Shown here: positions 36,550 through 50,200 of the stretch, piece by piece
Numbering within the stretch: position 1 is the stretch's first letter
How the letters are laid out: the number at the start of each line of letters is the position of its first letter
Assembly (NCBI GenBank): GCA_963930645.1
Contig: OZ005649.1
Span: 39,355,664 to 39,419,663, forward strand
Reading direction: 5' to 3'
Source: Salticus scenicus
Lineage: Eukaryota; Arthropoda; Arachnida; Araneae; Salticidae
Length of the DNA: 64,000 bases
Translations under genes and position numbers: made by a program
Notes under the pieces: generated by a model
Seen by the model: only the letters and a program-made list of their open reading frames with translations
The model's database searches: none
Told to the model about the DNA's origin: nothing

Positions 36550-38029
36550 CCCCTGTATCCCTTTTCAAAATGTATTTTAATATTCTGTTTGCATATCATT
36601 TTCCTTGCTATAATTTCTTGTGCACTAAATACGTGAATTTTTTGCATTTAAAGTGTTTATTTCAGTAATTATGGGTTCTTTTCAACCCTTTTAAAGAATA
36701 TTCTTTTTTAATATACATACAAATTTGGAAACTTTTATTATCTATTCCAGAACGTTGCCAGAGCTCCGCCTACTTTTAATACCATTTTTTTTTTTCTTTG
36801 TGCAATATATTTCTTAATTTATTGTAATCATATAGTGAAGAAAATTATTCTATAAATAAAGTGGTGTGAAATAAAAAGAGGGCTCAAAATGCTCCGGAAT
36901 AAATAATAAAAGTTGGCAACTCTGTACATATCTATGTCTTTGTGTGTGTGTGCGAGAGAGAGAGAGGGATCACTATTATGCATACCTTAATGAATTTGCT
37001 TATGAATAAGATAAAATGACAAAGCATTTAGGGTAAGTGCACCAGTGATTGACATTTTTAGAGTAATCTAGTGTTTTTAATGTTCTAATCATCTGAAAAT
37101 ATTTTTAGAAATCTTAAGTAAGTACATATGGTATGAAAGACATTCAGAACCACATATAAGTTAAAATATATACATTTCATAACAATTATTTTTTTATGAA
37201 TTTTTATTTGACACCCCCTCAATGTTCCAGTAATTGACACAGTCAGTTTTTCATTTTATCAGTAATTGGCCCCCTATGTTCCAATGTTTGACACAGCTAG
37301 TTATTCACTTTACCAGTTATTAGCATTCTATGCTCCAATGTTTGACATAAAATGTTAAAATTCTTATTTGTAATATATAAGATTTTATTATTTTTCTTAT
37401 TTATTAATTATTTCGGAAGAGATGTCAATTACTGGAGTATGCCAATCACTGGAGCACCTACCCTAGTTAAATAAAATATATTTATTTAATATATCTTTCT
37501 AAAACATTTCATTAAGATTCTAATTAGGAGTAAATATTTTTAACTTTGCGCACAGATTCTAAATGTAATAATCTAAATTTGCAATTAGCTCCTTTCATTT
37601 GTTGGATAAAACATTTTCTTAGGTCACAAAATATACAGTAGATTTTCTGCTCTTTAGCAAAAACGTTGCAATATAACTCTCTTTCGTCTTTTTTGTTCAC
37701 AATATATTATTGACTTCAACATCTTAAAAATTTCAGAGATCATTTTAAGGACTAACCATTATTAAATATGCTGAACTGGCTGGGGAAAAATTGCTATTTT
37801 ATTTACATTTCTTACTGCAACCTCACATTCATGTTAAAAGGTGTATTACTTAAATTTTAACGATGAAAAACTTCAATTTTTCTTTTGTGATTAGTTGACT
37901 ATTGCTATTACAGATAAATTCAAAATGTCAGTTTATGATTTTTCCCTTGAGTCTCGCTTGAATTATGACTATGAATTAGCTATACATAATGGACTCTTGT
38001 CTAATCAACTCTGTTCATTTAAATTTGCA

Positions 38030-38060
<31 letters not shown>

Positions 38061-41000
38061 CGGGGGGGAAGGGGTTAAACATTATCAATTAATAAATGTT
38101 ATTCATATAAAGCATAAACAAAAATTTCAGCTTGGATCTTTTTCATTTTATTTGTTGCATCATGTGAGAATTAGTCGCAGTCAAAAAATCTCACTTTCAC
38201 CTGATTAACCATTATTAATTCACTTTTAAAATTAGATTATTATAATATTCCCTTAAATAAATTAATGTTATATGTACTTTATTTTTAAAAACAGATTAAT
38301 CAGATTAATCTCATTTTTTACAGGAAAATGTTCTTGATTACAACTGCACTTTTTATATCCTGTTCTCTGGTCGGACGAATTTGTTGTGCACCTTCAATGG
38401 TGTCAAGTAAGAATAATTTTGCGAAAATTTTCAAAAAGTTCTTATCTTAAAAAAAAAAAAAAAAAAAAAAAACTCTGGGATATTTTTTAAAAATCTGTTT
38501 CAATTTACTTCTTTAATATTGGTAACTTTATCAGTATTTCTTATCAGTAATTCAATTTACTTCTTTATATTAGATTTTTAATTTTATTAAGATTTAGCAT
38601 GATTTTTATTTATTCTTTTTTCCTTGTTTTGTATTAATGCGATATTAATGTACAGACATATTTAATTGGACTGAAGTGTAACAATATGAACTAATGATAG
38701 AGAAATTGATTTTGAATGAGTAAAATTTATTTTTTATTTCTTTATTCCTTTATTTATTTTCATCTGGCAGTAAATTGTTTGTATTATAATTATTACTAGT
38801 TGGTACCCGTCAAAATTTGACGTCTTAGTAACATTTAAAAGTACAACTGAAATCGTTTTATAGCCCACCAGCCGAGAACCATTGTTTTATACTAACTCTT
38901 TTAAATGAAGCTTAAAGAGTGGGTGCGTTGGTTTTGTATGGAGTTGTCGCTCTACAATAGAATTCGACACAGTCACTTTTTTATGATATTTCTAGCAATT
39001 TTCATATTATTTAGTCAAAAAAAAAAAAAAAAGTAAGTTAAACATTTATGAAACATTTATTTAAAAATATCTGATATATAACAACCCCATGAATTCCACT
39101 ACCATCAATTATGCATACTGTAAACCAAAAGGTGAAAGTAACAAGCATGTAAAAACCCTGAAATCTCCTACTTGCATAGAGATTTAAAAGTGAGCAGAGA
39201 TTTAATAAAAGGTATATCATATAGTTAATATTAAAAGTGTTTATTTATCTGAGTTAAAGTTTAAACTTTTCTTTAATTGGTATTTGAAGTTGGTGTAGCC
39301 GTTTCCGCGAGGTGACACCCTCGATCATCAGCACCCTGTATGTAAACAGGATTTTGTGCATACTTGCGATCTTGAAGGGAGGGGGGATTTTTGTTGCTTA
39401 CGAATTATTTGATAGATATTTTGGTTGGGTTTAATACATACATTTTACTTTTCTGCTACATTTCTGATTTTAGTTGAAACTTCTATAAAATAATTTTAAT
39501 GACAAATATCCCCTCCACCATCGAGACCACAGATGTCTACAAAATCCCGTCTAACAATTAACAAAGTTGTTACATCGGAATAGCCAAACGAAATCGACTT
39601 TTCGCAATTATAATATTTTTTTGTGATGTGACAGACAGAAAATCCCCCCCCCCCACACACACACACTTTTTCGACCAATACATACATATTATCCGATCTT
39701 TCAAAAATAGGCCTAAGGAGACTTTAAAGCGTATACATTACGTAAAAAATTTATATGTAAGAAAATATGTGAAAAAGCAACTAATGTATGAATGAATTAC
39801 GACAATGTTTTCCAATTTGGTCGCAAGTATTGGCTTAAAGATTTATAATTTCCTTTTTTGGAAAACAGCATTTTGTGTAATATATATTTTTTGTTTTTTC
39901 TTTCACTTTGTGTAAAGTATACACTTTTGCATGAGTTCTACAATATTATGTATAATTCATCTTTTTTTTAGCATTGGAAATTCTGCTTTTAATTTTAATT
40001 TTTTACTTTTAAACCTTTTTTACTTTTAAACCTTTTTTCTGGTTAAATATTTATTTCTTATTGAAATAAAATTTGCCTAATTCAAACAGACAAACCACCA
40101 ATACAATTTTCAGAACTACTATTCAGTAATAATTAATAGTTTACCTGATTTTGTTACTTCAAACTGGCCTTTTAAATGTAATACTAACAACTTAATTTAC
40201 CATCACTTTTTACTTTCTCTTACCCATAAGGTAGAGAAAGTATTGTTTTTGGGTCAAATTTTCGAATGCGAGATTTTGTTATATTTACATGTTTTGAGGT
40301 CCCCTGAATACGAAAATCATATTTTTAGCAAATGGTCTGTGTGTATGTCTGTGTGTGTGTGTGTGTGTGTGTGTCTGTGTCTGTTATCAGCATATCTCAA
40401 AAACAAATTATGGCAGAAAGTTCAAACTTGGTATTCTAAATGTGTATCATATACGGATGCTACAGTAAGCTTTTCGTTAAGATCAAGCAAATGGTTCGTG
40501 TACAGGGTCAATCAAGAGAATTCTAATACATTATGTCTATGGGGGAAATTGCAGGTAAGTAGAGTTTAACGTCTATAGACTGCACTAAACCAAATGAAAC
40601 GAATACATATTTTTTGTAATAGAGAGAGTTAACTGGGAAAAAAAATTATGCATGCAAGAGCCTCGCCTCCCCCCCCCCCCTGGGGGGGGAGTCCCCCCTC
40701 GAGGGGAGTAAATTTTCATGATGGGTATCTTTCAAAAGAGCTCGCCAATACCTTTAAAACAAATGGTTGAACCATCGATCTGCGATAATTTATAACAAAG
40801 TTATGGATTTTTTTACTTTTAACGAAAAAAAAAAACCGTAGATTTTTTTTTTTTTTTTTTTTTTTAAATATTGAGAATAAAATGGACTTTTTTTGGATAT
40901 TTGCTGTTATACTACTTCTCTAATATGGAAATCGTCTGCATTATCATAAAAGATAATTTTTTTAAATAATAATTTAAATAAATTATTTTTTAAAAACAGA

Positions 41001-44000
41001 ATTATTTTTTAATAACTGAATTAAATTCTATATAAATGTAGGTGCATTAATGAAACGGGGGGTTGAGGGGGGCGGTAGCCACCCTCACACAGAACTAATT
41101 ATCATATAAAACTCTTCCGAAGCCTCAATTGAATTGTTTAATATAGGTTTGCATTGCAGTACTCGTTATCTTACCTCTTAAACTCCAACCTGCATTTATA
41201 GTATTAATTTTCAGGGTAAGAGAAAGTCGTGTGAGTGACACACCAGATTATTAGTTTTATAAATGTTCATAGCGAACTATCCACTCACATAAATATAAGA
41301 AAATAAATAAAATAAAATAATCATTTTAGTCTAACTTTATTCATACCATTAAAATAAAAGTTGAAAACTAAACCAAATAAATAAGCGGTAATTTATAATA
41401 AAAACTCCTTTCCGATACATATTTAGCATGAAAAACTTAGTGCATAACACATTTATAATTATCAAGCAACCAATTTACATGTTATGCTTCTTTTGAAAGC
41501 ATGTATAATCGTGTAAGTGATCCGAATCATTAACTTGCCATAGATTTAAACAAAAAAAATAAATAAATAAATAAAATAAAACACTTCTTTATATACAAAA
41601 TCGAGTATTTTGTTAATTTTTAGTACGATGTGAACATTAAAAGTTTTGATTAATCGAATTTAATAGCTGGGCTAAGTAAATAAATACCATCATTGAAATA
41701 AACATATAGATACAGTGCAGATAAAAGGTTAAATATTTATATACAGGAATATTTTAAATAAATGTAGTAATTTACACAATGCAGAAAAAAAGTTCAAAAA
41801 TTCAGTTTCCTGTGCTAAAAGATAAGGAATTATACACAATAACGTAGGACACCTGCAAAAGAATAAGCCTTATGCAAAGTGGATGAAATAAAACAAAAGA
41901 ATCTATACACAACTTGCTGTCGTTCAAAGTACAAAATGTGAACTTTTTAAGCTAATACTTACTATCAAATTGAAAAGAAACGACGAAAGATAGTAGTCGC
42001 TCGATGCGATAAAGTAAACACGAACACGAACGATCGTCTTTACGGTTACGAAAAGGAATAGAGCCTGCTTCGGTTGCTTCTCATTGGTTCAAAGCAAAGC
42101 GTGCAAATTTCAGCTATTGGTCTCCGATTGCATCTAGGGAAAGGAATAGCCTTCAGCACATGATCAGATCGTGCGATTTTTGGTCTTAAAGAAATACCTT
42201 TGTGCTTTAATATGTAAGATTATTAAGTTTGAACAACACTATTCTTTATTTTTTTACCTATAGCTTTAACTTGATGCATCGGTTTCAGTATATTGTCTAA
42301 CATCTGTCCGAAAGGTTTTATGTACAGTCAGTAACAAAAGTCTCCGAACACTAGCAAAAATTCCTATGTAAAAAAAGTACACTTAATACAGTTTTATTAA
42401 ATAAATTCTTGTCGAATCCTGTTTTTAGTCAGTCTAAAAACAGGATTCGACAAGAATTTATTTAATAAAACTGTATTAAGTGTACTTTTTTTACATAGGA
42501 ATTTTTGCCAGTGTTCGGAGACTTTTGTTACCGACTGTATAGACACAATAGCATTTTTTATTTTAAGTAAATGTACAGTACATATCTTTTTCATTTGAAA
42601 TTCCATTTTCTATAATTTCATTTTTATTATTAATTTGTTTTGTTTATGCAAAACTTTGGCTTGATTGCCTCTGTTCCAGTACCTTTTTTAACGAATATTC
42701 TTTAACCACATTTATTGCTACCATGGAAGCCTCTGCGCAAGTGCGGATTGAACGAGTCCAGTTTTAAAATTAGGGTGACTGAGAGAAAACAAGCGATTAG
42801 GGAACACCGAATAACTGGATGTTTGCCAAATAACCATCTCTCGGCTAATTTTTCATCCCTCGAAACTTTTGGACTCGGCCTCACTGCTAGTCGTAGGCAA
42901 CGTGGCCGCACTATACTTGAAATGTTATACTGACACAATAATATTTCTTGTTTTTGTTAATGTATAGCGGTGCTTTTTCTGACGGTAGTGTAGAAGTATG
43001 AACTAATTATAGAATTATTGTTTAAGGAGGAATATCATATAATCTAGAATAAACATTCTTTTTTTTTTTCTGAAAATTCACTTTTATTTTTAAATATATT
43101 TCATTTATTTATATAGCTTCATTAAACAAGTATCAATGTATTTTTTAACGTTTGTCTGAAGGAATATATACATAGAAAAATCTTTCACTTTTTTTTTTTT
43201 TTTTTTTTCTTTTTTTTTTTGAGGTGTTCCGTAAGTTTGAGTTAAGGCCGATTGACGGCACGTGGGACCTAAGACTAACTAAGTAAAATGTTCTCCGTAA
43301 AGGATTATTTTAGGAGTCTTCAATAATTTTCTTCAGAGAATAAGTAACTGTGAAACACGAAACTAGTGATATATTAAAGACGTTCTAGTGCTCTGGTTCG
43401 AAACCCATTTAGTCAAATCTGACTGTTGTATTTAATGTGTATGCTTTTTTTTTTTTTTTTTTTTTTTTTTTTTCAGAAAATGTACAGTACTTTCTGCTGT
43501 AAAATAGCAGCAAGCTTACTTACAAAGCTCCTTAAAATGTCCAATGACACGTTTATTTATATAAACGTGAAATTTAGCGCACAATGAATAAAAATTATTT
43601 CTATTCGCACTTTGGAGGCATTAGATTTTTTTTTTTTTTTTTGAGAGATAAAAATTAAATATATTTTTTTCCGTCTTAAATCCTAAATTTTATAAAATAA
43701 TTTTATCACTTTTTTCAACCCGAAGAAAATCCAGGCTTAATTATTTCAACTCGAAACGCTTGTTATGTATTCTAGAAATTTATGGTGTTTACATAGAAAT
43801 ACATTGTTTTTCATCATTAAGTGCTAATTTTCAAGTGAAAGTCACTGTAATTCACATATTTTGAAACTTCTTCAGTACTCCAATCGTTTTTATAATTGGT
43901 GTTTAACTTAGGACGAGCTTATTTATATAATTAATAACACAAAATGTGCATTTATTTTGGTGAACGCAAGATATTAATAATTATAAATATATTGTATTTA

Positions 44001-45138
44001 TAAATAAGAACTGCACCACATGATCGATTCGGTTGACGCCCTATCTTTATTTTTGTTTTTTATTTTAGACAATACGAGCCAATCATGTGAACCACATGAA
44101 ACAGATTGTGGTTTCGGATGTTGCCCTCACGCAAATGGGGTATGTTGCGGAGACGGATACCATTGCTGCCTAAATGGAGACACGTGCATTCCTGTGATCG
44201 ACGTAACTCAATGGCATGGATTCATGTGCATTGGCATTATAAATGAAAACAGACATTTGTCTCTTACATCCAAGAAATCGACTCTTCTCAGAAGCTCCAA
44301 ACTAAATTGTCCTTTAGGGACGACTGAGTGCGCACCAAACAAATGCTGCCAGTATGAAGATGCTGTTATCTGCAACGATGGCGAGCACTATTGCCCAAAC
44401 GGATACATGTAAGTGTAATGCACATTTCTGTTTGAATCATTATGTAAAAAGACGCAGGAAACCAAAAATTACTCAAGTACGCGAGTTTGAAGCGCGTGAA
44501 TTCACTCCTCAGAAATAGTTTCTTATGATGATAGAAAGATCAGTGTACTATTTCTACATTGTGTTAAAAAGAAATAGTGTTTGTCAATACTATTTTTGGT
44601 CAATTGGGAAGTTTTTCAGACTGTTATTTTTTTGTTTAATTTTGGAAACAAAGTTAGCCTTATTAAAAGCATAATTTAGGTATATTAATATAACCAGCTT
44701 TCATATTTGCTTTTAATTTTCTTATATATATATATATATATATATACAGTCGGCATCAAAAGTATACGAATACTAGAAAAAATTCCTTTATGGAAAAAGT
44801 ATATTTAATACTGTTTTGTTAAATAAATTGTTGTCGAATCTTGTTCTTAAACTGACTAAGAGCAGGATTCGACAAGGATTTATTTAACAAAACTGTATTA
44901 GGTGTACTTTTTCTATATAGGAATTTTTTCTAGTGTTCGGAGACCTTTGTTACCGACTGTATATATACAGTCAAACCTAGTTAACGTGATCACGCTTAAT
45001 GAGAATTACTTTTAACATGAATTGTTTCTACAATCCCCGTCAAAATGAAGATTAGTTTCTGAGTTACTGATAGTATGAACTACTGATAACATGAACAAAT
45101 TTTTTATTCCCATTGACAATCGCGTTAACGAGGTTCGA

Positions 45139-45176
<38 letters not shown>

Positions 45177-47230
45177 TCCTTCTCATATTTATAAGGACAC
45201 TTTATATTTTGAAATAACTAATGTAAAAATGATTGTGAACAAGATTATACTAAATTCGCTTAATATATCTAGTATTCTGAAAACCAAAACTGCTATAATT
45301 TTTTAATATGAAACAAAATTAATAAAAAATAATGCAAAATATTTTTTCTCCACGTTTTTAGATGTTCATAATTATAGGGACAATCAAGATTTTTTCGTTT
45401 TATTTAACTTACTAGCGGATAAATTACAGTTGACATGCGAATTTGTTAACTACTTGGCTAGATTAATTTATATATAAGCCTTCAATTTTTCTTGGACGGA
45501 CGTTACTGATAATTCCTCGAAAAATAGAACCTTCATGTAGTGAAGTATGATAAATGTGTTTTTTAAGTGGAGGGATAATTTCAATCATCCGAATTTCCAA
45601 TGAAATTCGAAGTTCTAAAATTGCTGAAGGAAATGTGATCAAACGTTGAACTGCTAGTTCGATAGGAGAGAGATCTTATGCAAAACCAGAGTTGTTTTAC
45701 AGAGATCGAAGACTCTTAATTCCTCTTACTGTCCTACTCATAATGACTGCTGCTGAATTTGCTCGTAATTTTGAACGAAAGGTTGGGGTCCACATTTATG
45801 CATGTTTAAAATAATTAATAATATGTTAAAATGAAAAAAAAACCTGTAATAATCAATAAGCATTTAATGGGGGAAAGAACGTCTGTGTTAAAGTTGAATA
45901 AAGGCAATAGTAAATGGTTAAATGTTGCATTTTCGGATGAAAAACATTTTATTCTTGATTAACCAAATTGTTTTAACAGTTACTGGCACGATCTGAAGAT
46001 AGCGAAAAACAGGGCAGATTTTTTAAAGGCAGATATGAATCGAGCATTTTAAAGGTGGATCTATGGTGCTCTAGGGAGCTGTTTCTACTGAAGGCAGAAT
46101 GAATTTAGTAATTTTTTCTGTTATTATAAACATCAAGAGAATATCCGCAAATTTTAAACGTGGAATCCTCAGATTTTTGTTAGCTTTTGGGGGGTAATAA
46201 TATTTTTTTTCAACAAGACTTACATTTTTGCTCTATTTCTAGAGCAATAGGAAATAGTTTGAAAAAAGAAACTTCTTTATTGTTGCCTTTCCTGTGGCCT
46301 AAAAGATAAAAAAACCTTAACTTATCATATTAAAAAAATGCATGCAAGTGGAAAGCAATTTTGAATAGTTTAAATGTATTCAGAATATCATCTATGCTGT
46401 ATGAAATGGTATTGAAACTGAATATTAAAGAAAATATATATGTATATGCCAGAGAGAATGTCTGACTGTTTCACCCTAAAAAGAGACCCCAAAAAATATT
46501 AATTTAAATAATAATTTAAAAAAAAGTACTAAGATTCGAGCTGTCCTTATAATTGTGAACACCTGAAAAATCCTGTTTTTGACCATATTTAAAGTTTTTT
46601 AAGATAGAAAAGCGATAAAACTTTTTAAATATCGTCTATTAATGAAATTCAAATTAATAAAAAATATATTTGTTTAAATAATGGTGTTTAGTGTTTTGTT
46701 AATATAGAAAAACAGGTGTCCTTATAATTATGAGAAGGAGTGTTTATTACTTTTCTGAGTATCTTTTGAGGAATACTTATACGTCAGCTAAAATATTTTT
46801 TAAAACGAACTGATAATCGATAAATTTATAAAATTTTGCAATACAGAATAAAATTTATAAAAATATAATTCACGTGGAATTGCGAAAAAAACACGTTTTG
46901 ACAATATTTCTTTTACTAGATAATACAGAATTTCGAACATAAAAGAAACACATTTGGGGTTCATTTAAAATTTATATTTATTTTTCACGGTTGAGGTCCT
47001 GGCATTTGATGTTTATATTTAACAACTTTATATTTATATTGAATACAAGTTAGTTGTAGGGCGACTAAGGCACCCGTTGAAAAATCATCATTTCATTTTA
47101 TTTATTTGTCACTTCTAATAATTCATTTGCTAGCAAGCTCGTGCGAAATTTTCGCACTTTATTTATCTCTTCGTTACTTTTAAAATTTAAAATTATTATT
47201 ATTATTAATTTAAAGTCATAAAAAGGTCAT

Positions 47231-47271
<41 letters not shown>

Positions 47272-50200
47272 CGTGAAAACATGTTTTATTTTATCTTTTA
47301 AAAGCATTGGCAACAATTAAAAATTTAAATGTCTATTTTAAAGCCATTTATTTTCATATTTTAATTAATTTTTAAAAAAATATAATTAAAAATTCTTTAC
47401 AAATAAGGTATCAAATGTAAGGGGCGATATTTTTGAATCCGTTGGATTAAACAGCTTATCAATCGGGCAATTAGGTTTTTAAAATTAACTAAAATATGAA
47501 AATTAGGTAGCAACTTGCGTTTACACACAGACAGAGTCCCAGGAAATCGCTTAAGCCTATCTCTTAAGCCTCTTTTGAAGCGTGACAGAGTCAGTGATGA
47601 GCGTAACTATATATGCTGATTTTATTTTCGTAAAGATTTCATTACATATTTCACTGTACTTGTTACTGATATGTGATTATAGTGACTTATGATAATTATT
47701 ATTTTTCTCCATATTTGTAGTTGTGACATTCCCGGTGCGAGATGTTTTAAAAATTCGTCTACTAATGGCATTTACGCAGAAATTTCTATACCCCTTCAGA
47801 GAATGCAGAGTAAAGTGCCCTATAAATCCTGTCCTGGAAATGATCACATGTGCCCCAATCACATGAGTTGCTGCCTCAATGACAACAATAAATGGAGTTG
47901 TTGCCCCAATCCACCTCCGCAAGGCAAAGACGTTCTGAAAAGTGAGAACATTTATTGAAAATTCCTCTTTAATTAAAAAGATAACATTTTCTAATGAATG
48001 GAATAGAGTTATGTTTCTGCGGGCTTGTATTTATATTTAATGCACAAGAAAACAAGCTAATTTTTCTTTGATGTATTGGTATTTTATAAATGATTTAATT
48101 CAATAGGTAATTTTTCAGTTATATGAAATGTGCGCTCTTGCAATCTATTTTCTACAGATTTTAGCGGTTTCGTTCCCTAAAGGACTTGTTTAACTACAAA
48201 ATTTAAGGAAGTTTTAATTGTCTGTGTATTTTACATGATTTTAATTCCTTTTTATATTATTAGTTTCATTTTTCATTTTTTTTTTTTTAATAACATTCCA
48301 TCGGTCTCATTCTCTGGTTCATACTCACTCTTATTGTTGGGTTAGAACAAAGCTATTATTAAATTATTTACCTTTTAAAGGTGCCAGACTCCCCAACATC
48401 CATTAATTTATGTTTGTTTCGTAAATCGTACAGTAGAATATCCTTTAAAAAAAATTAGAAAAATCATACGAGAAATAAGACGTTGTGGAAATTCCAAAAA
48501 TTTTCGCAATTAATTTCCAATATATAGAGAAGATTTAATAGAGGCTAAATAAAATAAAAGAATTGGGGAATCTAACATAATCGAATAAATTTCAAATTCA
48601 GAATTAAATAAAATTTTATTTCATTAAATAAAAATTTAGATCTCTAGATATAAGTTAAAGTATTTATATATATAAATATAAGTACACATTATATTTTCCT
48701 TGAATACGAATGTTAAATAAATAAATACCAATCAATAATTGATATTTTAAAAAGGCATTCTCCATATAATAAATAGTATCTAAATAAAGCATTCTATTTG
48801 CAATTTCTTTGAATGCATCTTAATTATAAAATACCATTAATCAATGATTGGAATCACTGTGTTAAGCATTAAGCAATAAAGAGATAAAGAAAAAATATCA
48901 ACAGTCAATTACCTACAAAAAATAAATAAAGAGTTATATTTTTCTACAAATATTTTAATGTTTTGAAATCGATATATATTGCTATATATATTTTTTTTTT
49001 CAAACACATGTTTTATGTTGAAAATAGAAGAAACAGGACAACGGATTTATTCAAAAGGTTTTATAAAATATTTTGAACATGGTCTAATAGATGTGTGTCT
49101 AATACGTATATTTTAACATCACACTTGTAATGAAATTACTATCATACTTGTTATAACAATTAGTTCTTCTAACTTGTAACTTATAGTATGTTTCCTATGG
49201 AAAACTAGTCAGTTTTAGGGCGACTGAGGCGCCTTTTGAAAAATGATCATTTCACTTTATTTATTTCTCACTTCAATAATTCATTTGCTACCAAGCAAGC
49301 CTGTGCGAAACTTTCGCCCTTTATTTATCTTAAAGGCATTTTTTCATATGCATGAGCAAATTTAATATTTTATTATTTTTTTTTTCACCTGAAAGCATAT
49401 TTTATTTTATGCTGGGGAAAAATGGCAACAAATAAAAATTTAAATGTGTATTTTAAAGCTGTTATTTTCATATTTTAATTAATTTTAAAAAAATCTAATC
49501 AAAAATTCGTTACAAATAAGGTACCAAATGAAAAAGGCGATTTTTCTGAATCCGTCGGATTAAACAGCTTATCGATCGGACATTTAGATTTTTTAAAATT
49601 GACTAAAGTATGAAATGTAGGTGGCAACTTGCGTTCACACACAGAGTCCAGAGTCCAAGGAAATCTCTTAAGTCTAAAGCGTGACAGAGTCAGGCACTGA
49701 TGAGCGTAACTATATATGCTGATAGTATAAATTGCATAAATAAATCTGCTACAGGGTCATACAAAAATGTTAAGAATCATTAATGGAAATTGATAGAAAA
49801 GTAAAATTTAGTTTCGTTAATTTCCTTTGCATTTTTAAAACAATGTTGAAAAGTATTTATTTATTCTTCAATTGGTAAGTGCATCAAAAGTTCAAAAGTT
49901 GGAAATTGTTCTATAATCTGTGCCGAACGCATGACTTTCTTTTCTTTTGTTCCTGTTATGGGAAGATGAAATACCATAAGCTCGTGTAAACTGAAACCAA
50001 GTATAATAATATGTGTTCGAGTAATTTCCCTATTAATATTCATTTCAAAATGGAATTTAAGTAAAAATGACCTTGCATAATGTATTAAAGCAAGAGACAT
50101 CTTTTATTTATTTATTTTTATTAATTTATTTTAATTAATTTATTTTTGTTTTATTTATTTATTTTTTATAACAAAATATTACTTTTTTTCTTTTTTTAGA

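Larger units (their letters stand above)
38407..44068. other. Gene 2 intron 2
   Basis: 5.7 kb, 3.5 kb longer than the matching intron of gene 1. Recognised contents are a family C element (40209-41252), a 213-bp palindrome (42325-42537) and a G+C-richer stretch (42702-42938). Long T runs occur near 43,190-43,220, 43,446-43,473 and 43,627-43,642. The last 180 bp align with gene 1. Confidence 0.65.
44409..47720. other. Gene 2 intron 3
   Basis: 3.3 kb, about 1.6 kb longer than in gene 1. The excess is close to the summed length of the 213-bp palindrome and the Tc1-like relic, which gene 1 lacks. Sequence beside both exons aligns with gene 1. Confidence 0.75.

Noticed and set aside
40243..40569. 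108-codon plus-strand frame, with similar ones at 52487 and 52605
   Set aside because: They run through the GT microsatellite of family C. Copies differ in frame, so no protein is conserved.
47677..47922. Minus-strand open frame of 81 codons, with a similar one at 13388-13609 on the plus strand
   Set aside because: Both are antisense shadows of exon 4. They resemble each other only because the exons are paralogous.
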